Shown in pieces: positions 1 through 9,564 of a stretch of DNA of 64,000 nucleotides. Made by a program: the position numbers and the translations under genes. Numbering within the stretch: the first letter of the stretch is position 1; each line of letters opens with the position of its first letter. A model generated the notes under the pieces. That model had not been told where the DNA came from. It searched no databases and saw only the letters and a list, made by a program, of their open reading frames with translations. Source of the stretch: JBHOQX01 sp042408595 (GTDB taxonomy: Bacteria > Chloroflexota > Chloroflexia > Chloroflexales > Roseiflexaceae); assembly GCA_042408595.1 (NCBI GenBank), contig JBHOQX010000025.1, positions 127,232-191,231 of the forward strand. Direction: 5' to 3'.

Positions 1-382
1 GATGCGGATCGGCGATCTGCACCAGTTGCACCTGGCCGATCATCACCGGCGCGGTGGAGCTGGCCTGGAAGCCGCCGCCCGCGCGCGCCAGTTTGGCCGC
101 ATAGCTGGCCCCGGCGACGATCGACGGCTCCTCCACGACCATCGGGATAAGCACATCCCGACCGTTGATCTGGAAATTGGTCGCGATGCCGAGCGGCAGG
201 TTGAATGTCCCAACGACATTCTCGATCATCTTATCGGCACGTTCGACGCTCAGGGCGCCCGTGCCGCCGTGCAGCATGCGCAGGTCGTCGTCGGTCAGGC
301 TGTCGAACGACTTGACCGCCTGGAGCCGCTCGAATGGATTTAGCTGGTAAAAGCCGCTGAGACGTGAGTTGTAGGTTGCCAT
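1..382 (-). CDS. mvaA: Hydroxymethylglutaryl-CoA reductase, class II (N-terminal part; runs off left edge)
   Basis: Reading leftward from ATG at 382-380 gives 127 open codons that leave the window, so the C-terminal two thirds is missing. The class II family reversibly converts HMG-CoA to mevalonate. Residues 53-70 contain ENVVGTFNLPLGIATNF, where the Glu of ENVxG (residue 54) is the family's catalytic glutamate. The stretch EEPSIVAGASYAAKLAR follows about 20 residues later. The N-terminus (SRLSGFYQLNPFERL) is also typical of this class. An AAAGGA ribosome site lies about 8 bases before the ATG. The enzyme could serve mevalonate-dependent isoprenoid synthesis, which is known in some Chloroflexota, or mevalonate breakdown. 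The cut-off context does not decide. Confidence 0.93.
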   Translation of the reverse strand, partial: MATYNSRLSGFYQLNPFERLQAVKSFDSLTDDDLRMLHGGTGALSVERADKMIENVVGTFNLPLGIATNFQINGRDVLIPMVVEEPSIVAGASYAAKLARAGGGFQASSTAPVMIGQVQLVQIADPH

Positions 383-594
383 CGCGTCGTCCTTTAGTCG
401 TGCGATATCAGCGGCAAACATTCCGAGAGGCGGGGCGCGCGGGAGTTCTCCGCGCCGCGACCCACCCCTCGTTGGGCGCCGGCCGTTACCTTTTCTACGC
501 GCATCATAGCACATCGGCTCTTCGAAAGGGTCAGAAAAAGCTGCCAAAAGCTATCAATCCACTGCCGCAGGCTTTCAGGCCGGCGCGGGTCATA

Positions 595-603
595 TGGTAT
601 GAT
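595..603 (+). promoter_or_regulatory. Extended -10 promoter TGGTATGAT
   Basis: TGGTATGAT ends 36 bases before the lipoprotein start at 640. The same TGGTAYRAT shape precedes several other genes in the window. No clear -35 box is visible. Confidence 0.5.
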
Positions 604-639
604 GCCGGTCGATCGGGGCCGGACACGGGAATACTTGCT

Positions 640-1365
640 ATGGGACGGATGCCCTTTGTCCTGCTGCTGGCGCTGGCCGCCGGGCTCACCACCTGCACCA
701 ACAGCACGATGCCCATGCCCGCCAGGGATGCGCCGCTGGCTGTGACGCCGCTGGCGGATGGTGTGCGCCTGGCAGCCGGCGGGCGCCCGCTCACGACCCT
801 CGGCTATCTGTACCGCGACACGGATGGGCTGCGCCTGGTGGATGGGCTCTCGTTCAGCCAGGGGAGCGCACCCATGCCGCTTGCGCCTGCAGCAGCGCAG
901 CTCTGGCTAGACGACCAATCGATCGCGCCGGCGCAGCAGGCCGGTCAGGCGGCCTACGGCGCGGTGCTCGCACGCGGGCGGCTGGACGGCCCGGGGCGCT
1001 ACGGCCCGGGCGGCCGCTACGGCTACCGGCTGGCGGATGCTCAGCTTCAGCCGGTAACCCCGTCTGAGACAACCATCCGCGCTCTGCTGGACGGTCCCGA
1101 TCCCCTCCGGCAGCGCTTCGTCCGCCTTCAGGGGGGTCTGATCGTGTTGCCGGATTCGGCGCTGCTGGTGGAGCGCCTGGAGCCGGGCGGTGCGCCTGCG
1201 ACGAACGCTCGCCAGATCAAGCTCGCCGCGCCACTGCGCGACAGTGCCCTGCTCCGCCGGCTGCACGCCACGCCGACGGGAGCTGTGCGGTACGGCCCGG
1301 TCCAGATCGAGGGCTTGTGGAGCGGGCGATTGCTGGCGCCGCTGGCGATCCGGCCGGCGATGTAG
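640..1365 (+). CDS. Putative lipoprotein, family not recognised
   Basis: This frame codes for 241 residues from ATG 640; codons upstream of it are open but lack coding character. The first 18 residues are a short positive stretch and a Leu/Ala-rich core. They end in LTTC with Cys19, an imperfect lipobox, so the product is probably a secreted lipoprotein. A second ATG at 649 is possible. The mature part is Ala, Gly, Leu and Arg rich, with several segments suggesting beta structure (for example GYLYRDTDGLRLVDGLSF), and has no motif I recognise. It stands alone, divergent from HMG-CoA reductase. An extended -10 promoter lies at 595-603. Function is unknown. Confidence 0.65.
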   Translation: MGRMPFVLLLALAAGLTTCTNSTMPMPARDAPLAVTPLADGVRLAAGGRPLTTLGYLYRDTDGLRLVDGLSFSQGSAPMPLAPAAAQLWLDDQSIAPAQQAGQAAYGAVLARGRLDGPGRYGPGGRYGYRLADAQLQPVTPSETTIRALLDGPDPLRQRFVRLQGGLIVLPDSALLVERLEPGGAPATNARQIKLAAPLRDSALLRRLHATPTGAVRYGPVQIEGLWSGRLLAPLAIRPAM

Positions 1366-1429
1366 GGCGGCGGCCGCGGCGGAGCACGCGCGGAAGCCCG
1401 CCCGCGCCGCCGCAACCACCACGCAGGCG

Positions 1430-1447
1430 GGCTTGGTGCACCAAGCC
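1430..1447. repeat. Perfect 18-base palindrome
   Basis: GGCTTGGTG is followed directly by CACCAAGCC. It could act as a hairpin ending the lipoprotein transcript, 65 bases past its stop, or as a protein-binding site. There is no T-run. Confidence 0.5.
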
Positions 1448-1507
1448 GGCGCCTTCAGGTCCAAGGCGTCGGAGAACATCGCAGCCCTGCCTGCTCGTGC
1501 GAGCGCC

Positions 1508-1535
1508 TTGACTCTCCCCCTCCGTGTGCTATACT
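1508..1535 (+). promoter_or_regulatory. Promoter TTGACT-N16-TATACT
   Basis: A TTGACT -35 box (1508-1513), a 16-base spacer and a TGC-extended TATACT (1530-1535) form a near-consensus sigma-70-type promoter. The predicted leader to the regulator at 1738 is about 195 bases. Confidence 0.7.
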
Positions 1536-1737
1536 TCACAATAACCCTGCGAAGGCTGGAGCAGAATGGCGCGGTTTCGGGGAACGTTACCGGATCGGGG
1601 CCACCCGGGCCATGGCGTAGGGGACGGCGGTGATCGGCGCGATATACGCCGTGCGACGGGTGATCGGCCAGATGTCTGTTTTCAGAACCCCTGCCGCAGC
1701 AACAACGAACCAATCAACACAATACGAGGAGAGACCG

Positions 1738-2322
1738 ATGGGGCAGCAGCTTCGCTTAGTGATCGCGGACGACGACTCTCTCACCAGAATGAACCTCCGG
1801 GAGACCCTGGTCGGGCTGGGGTACCTGGTCGTGGGCGACGCCGGGGATGGGTCGAGCGTCATCCATCTGGCGCGCGAGCTTCGGCCGGATCTAGTGATCA
1901 TGGACATCAAGATGCCAAAGTTGGATGGCATCCAGGCAGCGAAGGTGCTGACCGAGGAGCGCATCTGTCCGGTGCTGCTCCTGACCGCGTACTCGGATCG
2001 CGAGCTTGTCGAGCGGGCGCTGGACGCGGGTGTGGGTGGGTACATCGTCAAGCCGTTCCGCGACGCGGAACTGCTGCCGGCGATCGAGATCGCCCTGGCC
2101 CGCTACGCCGAATTCCGCGAGATGGACAAGCAGATCAACGATCTGAAGGAGACGCTGGAAACGCGCAAGCTGGTCGAGCGGGCAAAAGGGGTGCTGATGG
2201 ACACGCAGGGCCTGAAGGAGCAGGAAGCCTTCCGCAAGATCCAGCAACTCTCCATGAACACACGCAAGTCGATGCGCGAGATCGCGCAGGCGATTCTGCT
2301 GACAGCCCAGATCGACAAGTAG
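1738..2322 (+). CDS. ANTAR-domain response regulator
   Basis: This 194-residue protein has two parts. A receiver domain (about 1-125) shows the acidic pair in IADDD (11-13), the phospho-acceptor D56 in VIMDIKMPKLDG and Lys105 in GYIVKPF. A helical ANTAR domain (about 128-190, with KLVERAKGVLMDTQGLKEQEAFRKI split over its helices) follows. ANTAR proteins of the PdtaR/AmiR type bind paired hairpins in nascent RNA and prevent termination. The ATG at 1738 follows a GAGGAGAG ribosome site. No partner histidine kinase is in the window, so signal and targets are unknown. The next gene follows directly at the stop codon and is probably co-transcribed. Confidence 0.93.
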   Translation: MGQQLRLVIADDDSLTRMNLRETLVGLGYLVVGDAGDGSSVIHLARELRPDLVIMDIKMPKLDGIQAAKVLTEERICPVLLLTAYSDRELVERALDAGVGGYIVKPFRDAELLPAIEIALARYAEFREMDKQINDLKETLETRKLVERAKGVLMDTQGLKEQEAFRKIQQLSMNTRKSMREIAQAILLTAQIDK

Positions 2323-2928
2323 GTGCTCCCCGTGGCGAGCGCGGAGCCACAGCCCTCCGAGCCGGGCGCGCCTGGGGCGCGGGCGCGCCCGTGGTGGCGC
2401 GCGGCGCTGCCCTTCGCGCTGACAGCGCTGGCCGCCATCGGCGTGAGCCTGGTGCTGCAAGCCACGCTGTTGCGCCCCGCGCCGCTCACCGTGGTGATCC
2501 CAACCCGTGTGCCAGCGACCCCAGCGCCCACGCCCGTCCCGCCGACGCCCCCGCCGACGCCCGCCGCCAGCGGCGATCAGGCGCCGGCCATCGCCATCCT
2601 TCGGCAGGAGATCGCCGATCTGCGCGCTGGGCAGAACCAACTCTGGACGGCGATCTACCTCGCCAAGGCGCTCAACCTGGTCTCCGACGCTGAGGCAACC
2701 CTGCGCGACAACGACCTGGCCGGCGTCGACCAGCGGCTGGTCGCGGCCGACGACTCGCTGGCGCTGGCCTACGAGCGCGCCGGCGTGGCACTGAAGGACC
2801 CGATCGAGGAGCGCCGGCGCGAGATCGACCGGCTGCGCGATGACCTGTTTCTCCGCCCCGAGGGCATGGACGGGCGCCTGGCGCTGCTGCGTAGCCTGAT
2901 CCTCGCGCTGATCGAGGCAGGAAGCTGA
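2323..2928 (+). CDS. Membrane-anchored Pro-rich coiled-coil protein, function unknown
   Basis: GTG at 2323 directly follows the regulator's TAG, with a second GTG at 2332, which suggests translational coupling. The 201 residues run as follows: a cytoplasmic Pro/Ala/Arg-rich N-terminus, one transmembrane helix at about 26-48 (ALPFALTALAAIGVSLVLQA), a Pro/Thr linker of VPATPAPTPVPPTPPPTP type, then a helical part rich in Glu, Arg and Leu that is likely coiled coil. I do not recognise the family. Its pairing with the ANTAR regulator suggests a surface-linked role under the same control, but that is only inference. Confidence 0.72.
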   Translation: MLPVASAEPQPSEPGAPGARARPWWRAALPFALTALAAIGVSLVLQATLLRPAPLTVVIPTRVPATPAPTPVPPTPPPTPAASGDQAPAIAILRQEIADLRAGQNQLWTAIYLAKALNLVSDAEATLRDNDLAGVDQRLVAADDSLALAYERAGVALKDPIEERRREIDRLRDDLFLRPEGMDGRLALLRSLILALIEAGS

Positions 2929-2967
2929 ATCATCGCGATGCTGCACGTCCGGCGCCGGGTGCTCGCT

Positions 2968-3018
2968 CCATCACCCGGTCACCCGCTCGCCCGCGCACCC
3001 CTTCACCCCACCACCCGC
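2968..3018. repeat. STRR-like tract, word TCACCCG
   Basis: Degenerate tandem copies of a 7-8 base word fill the gap between two converging genes, including CATCACCCGGTCACCCGCTC. The same word family recurs near 32800, 33800, 36850 and 49790. Confidence 0.6.
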
Positions 3019-3021
3019 CGA

Positions 3022-3288
3022 TCAATGCTCCCCCGCCCAACTGGCAGCATCCGGCAGGTCCACGTCGCGCAGCACGCGGTCGTCCGGCGTCGCTGGCGTA
3101 TCGCTCGGGCGTAAGGCCCGGAGCGCCTCGACCTCGGCGCGGCGGTAAAGCCGGCCCCGCCCGACCTTCCGACGATAGGAGCGTAAGACGCCGCGGCTGA
3201 CGTACGCATAGATCGTCGCCTTTTTCACGCCGAGCCGCCGGGTCGCTTCGTCGATATCCAGATATTCCTCGCCATCGATCTCCTGCAC
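3022..3288 (-). CDS. Stand-alone MerR/excisionase-type HTH protein, divergent from citrate synthase
   Basis: GTG at 3288 follows a GGGAGGGGAG ribosome site and gives 88 residues. Residues 8-57 form a winged-helix HTH (EATRRLGVKKATIYAYVSR, then GRGRLYRRAEVEAL) of the short MerR/excisionase fold. The phrase GVKxATxYAYVSRG is, as I recall, also the N-terminal HTH of citrate synthases in actinobacteria and some proteobacteria that carry a DNA-binding domain fused to the enzyme. Here the HTH is a separate gene facing citrate synthase across 264 bases. The C-terminal 30 residues are acidic and not conserved in appearance. I infer a regulator of the adjacent gene. No recombinase is nearby, so an excisionase role is unlikely. 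Confidence 0.85.
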   Translation of the reverse strand: MQEIDGEEYLDIDEATRRLGVKKATIYAYVSRGVLRSYRRKVGRGRLYRRAEVEALRALRPSDTPATPDDRVLRDVDLPDAASWAGEH

Positions 3289-3363
3289 GGCTCCCCTCCC
3301 CCTTGCGCACTGTCACCCGCCAGTATACGCGCGCGGCGCGGCGGCGTCAACCTGTATCAAGCT

Positions 3364-3381
3364 ATATCAATGTATATTGAC
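3364..3381. promoter_or_regulatory. Candidate operator over the gltA -35 box
   Basis: An AT-rich stretch in GC-rich surroundings contains the inverted repeat TCAAT-GTAT-ATTGA, with TATCAA half-sites 10 and 23 bases apart to either side. It overlaps the -35 box and lies between gltA and the divergent HTH gene, the expected place for that regulator to bind. Binding itself is inference. Confidence 0.45.
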
Positions 3382-3405
3382 TTTCATCAAGCGACGTGGT
3401 AACAT
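3377..3405 (+). promoter_or_regulatory. gltA promoter TTGACT-N17-TAACAT
   Basis: TTGACT (3377-3382), a 17-base spacer ending in TGG, and TAACAT (3400-3405) make a sigma-70-type promoter. The leader to the gltA ATG at 3553 is about 140 bases and contains a dispersed repeat element. Confidence 0.7.
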
Positions 3406-3410
3406 GAGAG

Positions 3411-3518
3411 CCGCCTGGAAGACTTCCAGCGGAGGAGTCGGGGGCCATGGGCGTTCAAAAGACACCCTGCAGGCGGCAGCCGCCGAACCCTCCCGTTTCA
3501 GGCGGCTTCTGAGTGCGG
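3411..3518. repeat. Dispersed intergenic element, family 1, copy in the gltA leader
   Basis: The left part has a perfect palindrome CTGGAAG-A-CTTCCAG (3415-3429) and a second, GGCGGC-A-GCCGCC, at about 3473-3485. The right end, CCCTCCCGTTTCAGGCGGCT followed by TCTGAG, matches the right ends of copies near 10465 and 23671. It lies inside the transcribed gltA leader, so its hairpins could affect expression. Confidence 0.5.
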
Positions 3519-3552
3519 ACAGGGATGGAGCCCGGGAGCGCGTGAGAGGAGC

Positions 3553-4716
3553 ATGGCGATGACAGGCACAGCGGCTGTAACCCGTGGGCTGGAAGGCGTC
3601 GTCGCCGCCAGCACCGCGCTAAGCACCATCGACGGCGCGGCCGGCCGGCTGCGCTACGCCGGCTACGATATTCACGAACTGGCGGATCATGCGACGTACG
3701 AGGAGGTTTGCTACCTACTGTGGCATGGCGACCTGCCAGCTCCGGCGGAGCTAGCGGCATTCACGGAACAACTCGCCGCCGCGCGCACGCTGACCGCCGA
3801 CGAGCTGGCGCTGGTCGCCGCGACGCCCCGCCGCGGCCACGGCATGGACGCGCTGCGGACGATGGTCTCAGCGCTGGCGCAGCTCGACCCGCGCGCGGAC
3901 GATACCAGCCTGGCCGGCGCGACGCGCATCGGCCTGCAGGTGACGGCCAAATTGCCCGCGCTGATCGCTGCCTGGGACCGTGCGCGCCGCGGGCTGGCGC
4001 CGCTGTCGCCCGATCCAGCGCTCGGCCACGCCGCCAATATCCTGTTCATGCTGCACGGCACGCCCCCCACCGACGCCGAAGCCCGCGCGCTCGACTCGTA
4101 CATGGTGCTGCTCGCCGAGCACGGGCTGAACGCCTCGACCTTCGCCGCGCGGGTGGCGATCAGCGCCGGGGCGGATGTCTACGCTGCACTGGTCGCGGCG
4201 ATCGCCACGCTGAAGGGCGTGCTCCACGGCGGCGCGAACCAACGGGCGATGGAGATGCTGTTGGAGATCGGCGAGCCGGCGCACGCGGCGGGCTATGTGA
4301 ACGACGTACTGGCGCGTCGTGGCCGGCTGATGGGCATCGGCCATCGCATCTACCGCGTCGAGGATCCGCGCGTCCGCCACCTCCGCGCGCGCCTGGCCGG
4401 GCTGCCCGGCAGCGTGGGCGGCATGGCGCTGGCGGATGCGGTCCGGCAGGTCGTCGCGCAGCATCCGTACTTCGCCGAACGCCAGCTCGCGCCGAATGTC
4501 GAGTTCGCCAGCGCGCCGCTGCTCTACGCCCTCGGCTTCCCGCTCGACCTGTTCACCTGCGCCTTCGCCGCCAGCCGAATCGCCGGGTGGGTCGGGCACA
4601 TCCGCGAGCAGATCGCCGACAACCGGATTATTCGCCCGAAAGCCGACTACCACGGTCCCACCGACCGGCCCTTCGTTCCGCTGGCGTCGCGGAAAGCACG
4701 GCGCGCCGTGGTATGA
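3553..4716 (+). CDS. gltA: Citrate synthase
   Basis: The enzyme condenses acetyl-CoA and oxaloacetate to citrate at the entry of the TCA cycle. Its 387 residues fit the short, Gram-positive or archaeal-type dimeric family. Catalytic and substrate residues are in place: H225 in LHGGANQ, H264 in GIGHRIYR and D332 in FPLDLFTCAFAASR, followed by the terminal Arg-rich segment ending in DYHGPTDRPF. ATG 3553 follows a GAGAGGAG ribosome site. A 2-methylcitrate synthase activity cannot be excluded from sequence, but no prp genes are near. The stop codon overlaps a promoter-like TGGTATGAT for the RNase H gene 7 bases downstream. Confidence 0.95.
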   Translation: MAMTGTAAVTRGLEGVVAASTALSTIDGAAGRLRYAGYDIHELADHATYEEVCYLLWHGDLPAPAELAAFTEQLAAARTLTADELALVAATPRRGHGMDALRTMVSALAQLDPRADDTSLAGATRIGLQVTAKLPALIAAWDRARRGLAPLSPDPALGHAANILFMLHGTPPTDAEARALDSYMVLLAEHGLNASTFAARVAISAGADVYAALVAAIATLKGVLHGGANQRAMEMLLEIGEPAHAAGYVNDVLARRGRLMGIGHRIYRVEDPRVRHLRARLAGLPGSVGGMALADAVRQVVAQHPYFAERQLAPNVEFASAPLLYALGFPLDLFTCAFAASRIAGWVGHIREQIADNRIIRPKADYHGPTDRPFVPLASRKARRAVV

Positions 4717-4717
4717 T
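4709..4717 (+). promoter_or_regulatory. Extended -10 TGGTATGAT at the gltA stop
   Basis: TGGTATGAT includes the gltA TGA. The first base 7 positions past its end is the A of the RNase H ATG at 4724, so a transcript starting there would have no leader. Confidence 0.45.
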
Positions 4718-4723
4718 CAGCCT

Positions 4724-5581
4724 ATGACGGACGACCTGCCACAGGTGACGATCACCGCCGACGGCGCGGCGCGCGGCAACCCTGGACCGGGGGGCTGGGC
4801 GGCGCTGCTGGAAGCGGGCGGCCAGCGCCGCCTCCTGAGCGGCCAGGGGCCGGAGCGGACGACCAACAACGCGATGGAGTTGACGGCGGTCGCGGCGGCG
4901 CTCGAGGCGCTGACGCGACCCTGCCGCGTCACGCTGCGGCTCGACTCGCGCTATGTGCTTGACGGGCTGGAGCGCCTGCGGGCCGGCGGGGCGCTGCCGG
5001 CCGCGAACCGCGAGCTGTGGGAGCGGCTGCGGCGCGCCGCCGAGCCGCATACCATCACCTTCGCGTGGGTCCGCGGGCACAGCGGCGACCCACGCAACGA
5101 CGAGGTGGACCGGGCGGCAAACGCTGCGGCCAACCGCGCCTACCTGGCGGCAGAGGGCGAGCCGGCGCCGGCCACAGCCGAAACGTGGACACTGGCGATT
5201 CTCGCGCCCGGAACAGGCCGGCCCGCCCGCTGGGCGTTGCTTGCCAGCGGCGAGCGGCGCGCAGGCGACGCGCCTGTGCGGGCCGGGACCCAGCCGACGG
5301 CGGTCTACCAGGCGCTGGTGGCCGGCCTGGAGGCAGCCCGCGAGCTGCCGGGCGCAGGCGGGGCGCAGATCGAGGTTGTGAGCAACTACGAGCTGGTCGT
5401 CAAGCAGGGGCGCGGCGAGTGGCAGGTGAAGCAGCCGGCGCAGCAGGCGCTGGCCGCCCGCGTCGCCGCGCTGCGCGATGCCTTCGCCGGAGTGCGCTTT
5501 CGCTACGCGCCGACCGCCGCGGTCCAGGCGCTGCTCGCCCCCGCGGATCGTTCCGGCAACGAAGCACCAGGACCGAAGTAA
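4724..5581 (+). CDS. rnhA: Ribonuclease HI with a degenerate second RNase H-like domain
   Basis: RNase HI cuts the RNA strand of RNA-DNA hybrids. Residues about 6-150 form a complete domain with D13 (ADGAARGNPGPGGW), E52 (NNAMELTAV), D74 (LDSRYV) and the C-terminal VRGHSGD...NDEVDRAAN set. The remaining 135 residues look like a second RNase H fold (AVYQALVAGLEAARE, then NYELVVKQGRGEWQVK). In it the first Asp is absent, the usual Glu of NxAEY is Val and the usual SDSxL Asp is Asn. The second domain is therefore probably inactive and may bind hybrid or partner. Single-domain RNase HI is about 150 residues, so 285 is long. ATG 4724 is 7 bases after gltA and has no ribosome site. Confidence 0.92.
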   Translation: MTDDLPQVTITADGAARGNPGPGGWAALLEAGGQRRLLSGQGPERTTNNAMELTAVAAALEALTRPCRVTLRLDSRYVLDGLERLRAGGALPAANRELWERLRRAAEPHTITFAWVRGHSGDPRNDEVDRAANAAANRAYLAAEGEPAPATAETWTLAILAPGTGRPARWALLASGERRAGDAPVRAGTQPTAVYQALVAGLEAARELPGAGGAQIEVVSNYELVVKQGRGEWQVKQPAQQALAARVAALRDAFAGVRFRYAPTAAVQALLAPADRSGNEAPGPK

Positions 5582-5612
5582 GCCAATGATGGCCTGATAC
5601 CGTTGTTGATGG

Positions 5613-5966
5613 TCAGTCCTCGAACATATCGCCGGTGAGATAGAGGATGCTCGTCCAAAGGCCGCGCGCGTGGCGGTAGAACAGCAGCGCGAAGGCGATG
5701 ACGAAGAGCGTCAGCCCACCGAGCTCCAGCAGTACCGGCATGCCGCTGAAGGCCAGATAGGCCGCCAGCACTACCGCCAGCGTGGAGGTGACGAGGGAGT
5801 TGATCGCGATTCCACCGGTGATCTCGCCGCTGTCGCGCTCGAAGATCACGCCGCAGGCCGGGCAGCGAACGTTCATGCGGAACGCGCCGCGGAACATGTC
5901 GCCGTGGCGGCAGGCCGGGCAGGTCAGCAGCAGCCCGGCCAGCAGCGCGCGCAGAATGCGCCCCAT
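5613..5966 (-). CDS. DUF983 membrane protein with zinc ribbon
   Basis: The 117-residue protein starts at ATG 5966 (MGRILRALLAG). It has two CxxC knuckles, CPACRHGDMFRG and CPACGVIFERDSGE, followed by two or three transmembrane helices (SLVTSTLAVVLAAYLAF and ELGGLTLFVIAFALLF). This order is the DUF983 family, whose function is not established; in some bacteria it sits near respiratory genes. An upstream ATG at 6032 is open but would add a hydrophilic tail before the normal N-terminus. It converges with rnhA. Confidence 0.88.
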   Translation of the reverse strand: MGRILRALLAGLLLTCPACRHGDMFRGAFRMNVRCPACGVIFERDSGEITGGIAINSLVTSTLAVVLAAYLAFSGMPVLLELGGLTLFVIAFALLFYRHARGLWTSILYLTGDMFED

Positions 5967-6022
5967 CGCAGGTCGCTTTCCAGCGTTCGTGTCGGCGGAT
6001 CGGGAATGAAGCATACGAACAA

Positions 6023-6028
6023 AGTATA
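6023..6028 (-). promoter_or_regulatory. -10 box TATACT for the DUF983 gene
   Basis: On the minus strand TGCTATACT is an extended -10 about 57 bases before the DUF983 start. No clear -35 is seen. Confidence 0.4.
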
Positions 6029-6061
6029 GCATGTCTCCGCCGGCTCTGCTGCCGGTCAGCG

Positions 6062-6258
6062 GTGGGCCTCACCGAGGTCGTGCCCTTCATGCTGGAGAAT
6101 CGCCTGCGCGAGCGTGGGACGACAATCACCAAGGCGCCGAACTTCCAGGCCCACACCGCGGTGAGCGAGCGCCTGGTAACCGGACAAGACCCGGCGTCGG
6201 CACCCCCATGGCAGAGGAGGTGCTGCGGGTGCCGGCCGGGCGTTCGGTGGCGGCCTGA
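6062..6258 (+). pseudogene. C-terminal remnant of a DJ-1/PfpI family protein, frameshifted
   Basis: The frame from 6062 reads GLTEVVPFMLENRLRERG, then TKAPNFQAHTAVSERLVTGQDPASA. This is the end of DJ-1/PfpI glutamine-amidotransferase-like proteins (compare VVPFLLED...LVTGQNPAS in the family). Near 6205 the expected tail moves to another frame (MAEEVLRVPAGRSVAA, stop at 6258). The first two thirds, with the nucleophile-elbow cysteine, is absent. This is a decayed fragment, not a working gene. The identification is from motif memory, without alignment. Confidence 0.7.
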
Positions 6259-6269
6259 CACCCTCCCCG

Positions 6270-6608
6270 GTGCCGGCGCGGCGTGTGTCGTGTCGGCGCC
6301 GAGAGCTGACACCTCTGGCCGGCCTGGTCGTTCCACTTGCGGTCATTGACGCCGGACGCCTGCTGCTGATCCGGCGCAGTGACGTGGCGGCCTGGGCGCT
6401 CCCCGGCGGCCTGGTGCAGCCACACGAGTCCGTCACGGACGCAGCGGTGCGCGAGACCGCCGAGGAGACCGGGCTCGCGATCGGCCTGACCCGCCTCATC
6501 GGCGTCTACTCGCAGCCCCACTGGTGCCTGGACGGCGTCCATGTGCTCGCCGGCCGAGAGCTTGCAGCCGCTGATGCCCCCGCCGGGAGCCCTTCAGGCA
6601 GCCACTGA
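6270..6608 (+). CDS. Short Nudix hydrolase, possibly decaying
   Basis: The Nudix box is intact: GGLVQPHESVTDAAV, then RETAEETGL, matching GX5EX7REUXEEXGU. Before it comes the usual strand AVIDAGRLLLIRRSD. Nudix enzymes hydrolyse nucleoside diphosphates linked to another group. After YSQPHW the family's remaining 35-50 residues (last strands and helix) are replaced by an unrelated Ala/Gly/Ser tail of about 25 residues. The gene therefore looks truncated, and it sits beside another fragment. The start is unclear (ATG 6270 gives an Arg-rich leader). A hairpin follows at 6620-6640. Confidence 0.6.
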   Translation: MPARRVSCRRRELTPLAGLVVPLAVIDAGRLLLIRRSDVAAWALPGGLVQPHESVTDAAVRETAEETGLAIGLTRLIGVYSQPHWCLDGVHVLAGRELAAADAPAGSPSGSH

Positions 6609-6619
6609 CAGGCGGCGCA

Positions 6620-6640
6620 GGGGCGGGTTGGCCCCGCCCC
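6620..6640. terminator. GC hairpin between converging genes
   Basis: GGGGCGGG, a TTGGC loop and CCCGCCCC form an 8-base-pair stem 12 bases past the Nudix stop. It is about 107 bases past the PPDK stop on the other strand. There is no T-run. Confidence 0.45.
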
Positions 6641-6747
6641 TCCGATCCGCCGCGAGCAAGGCAGCGGTTCCACTGTGCTCCCGGCGCGCCCTCCAACCGA
6701 TCGCCCACAGCGCGGCCAGCCGCCTGTCGCACGTGGTCAACGCGCCG

Positions 6748-9420
<2,673 letters not shown>

Positions 9421-9435
9421 GACCGCTCCTTTGGG

Positions 9436-9562
9436 GATTGCAGAATGTAGATTGCAGCTGAAACCGACGAAGGACGACGGACGAACGATGAAAGCCATCG
9501 GTCCAGACAGAGCTTACGTGCGTCCTTCGTCTTTTGTCCTGTGTCATGGATCGTCCATCCAC
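9436..9562. repeat. STRR-like composite tract upstream of ppdK
   Basis: Three word families follow one another: GATTGCAG repeated (9436-9460), GACGAAG/GACGGAC repeats (9465-9493) and CGTCCTT/TGTCCTG repeats (9520-9562). Confidence 0.65.
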
Positions 9563-9564
9563 CC

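Larger units (their letters stand above)
1366..1737. other. Gene-free stretch before the ANTAR regulator
   Basis: No convincing gene is present in these 372 bases. They hold a perfect 18-base palindrome at 1430-1447, a good promoter at 1508-1535 and then about 200 bases of untranslated leader. The open frames that cross it have no coding signal. Confidence 0.6.

Noticed and set aside
3022..3288. Excisionase of a prophage or integrative element
   Set aside because: No integrase, attachment-like direct repeats or phage genes nearby. The YAYVSRG phrase and the neighbour citrate synthase fit a regulator better.
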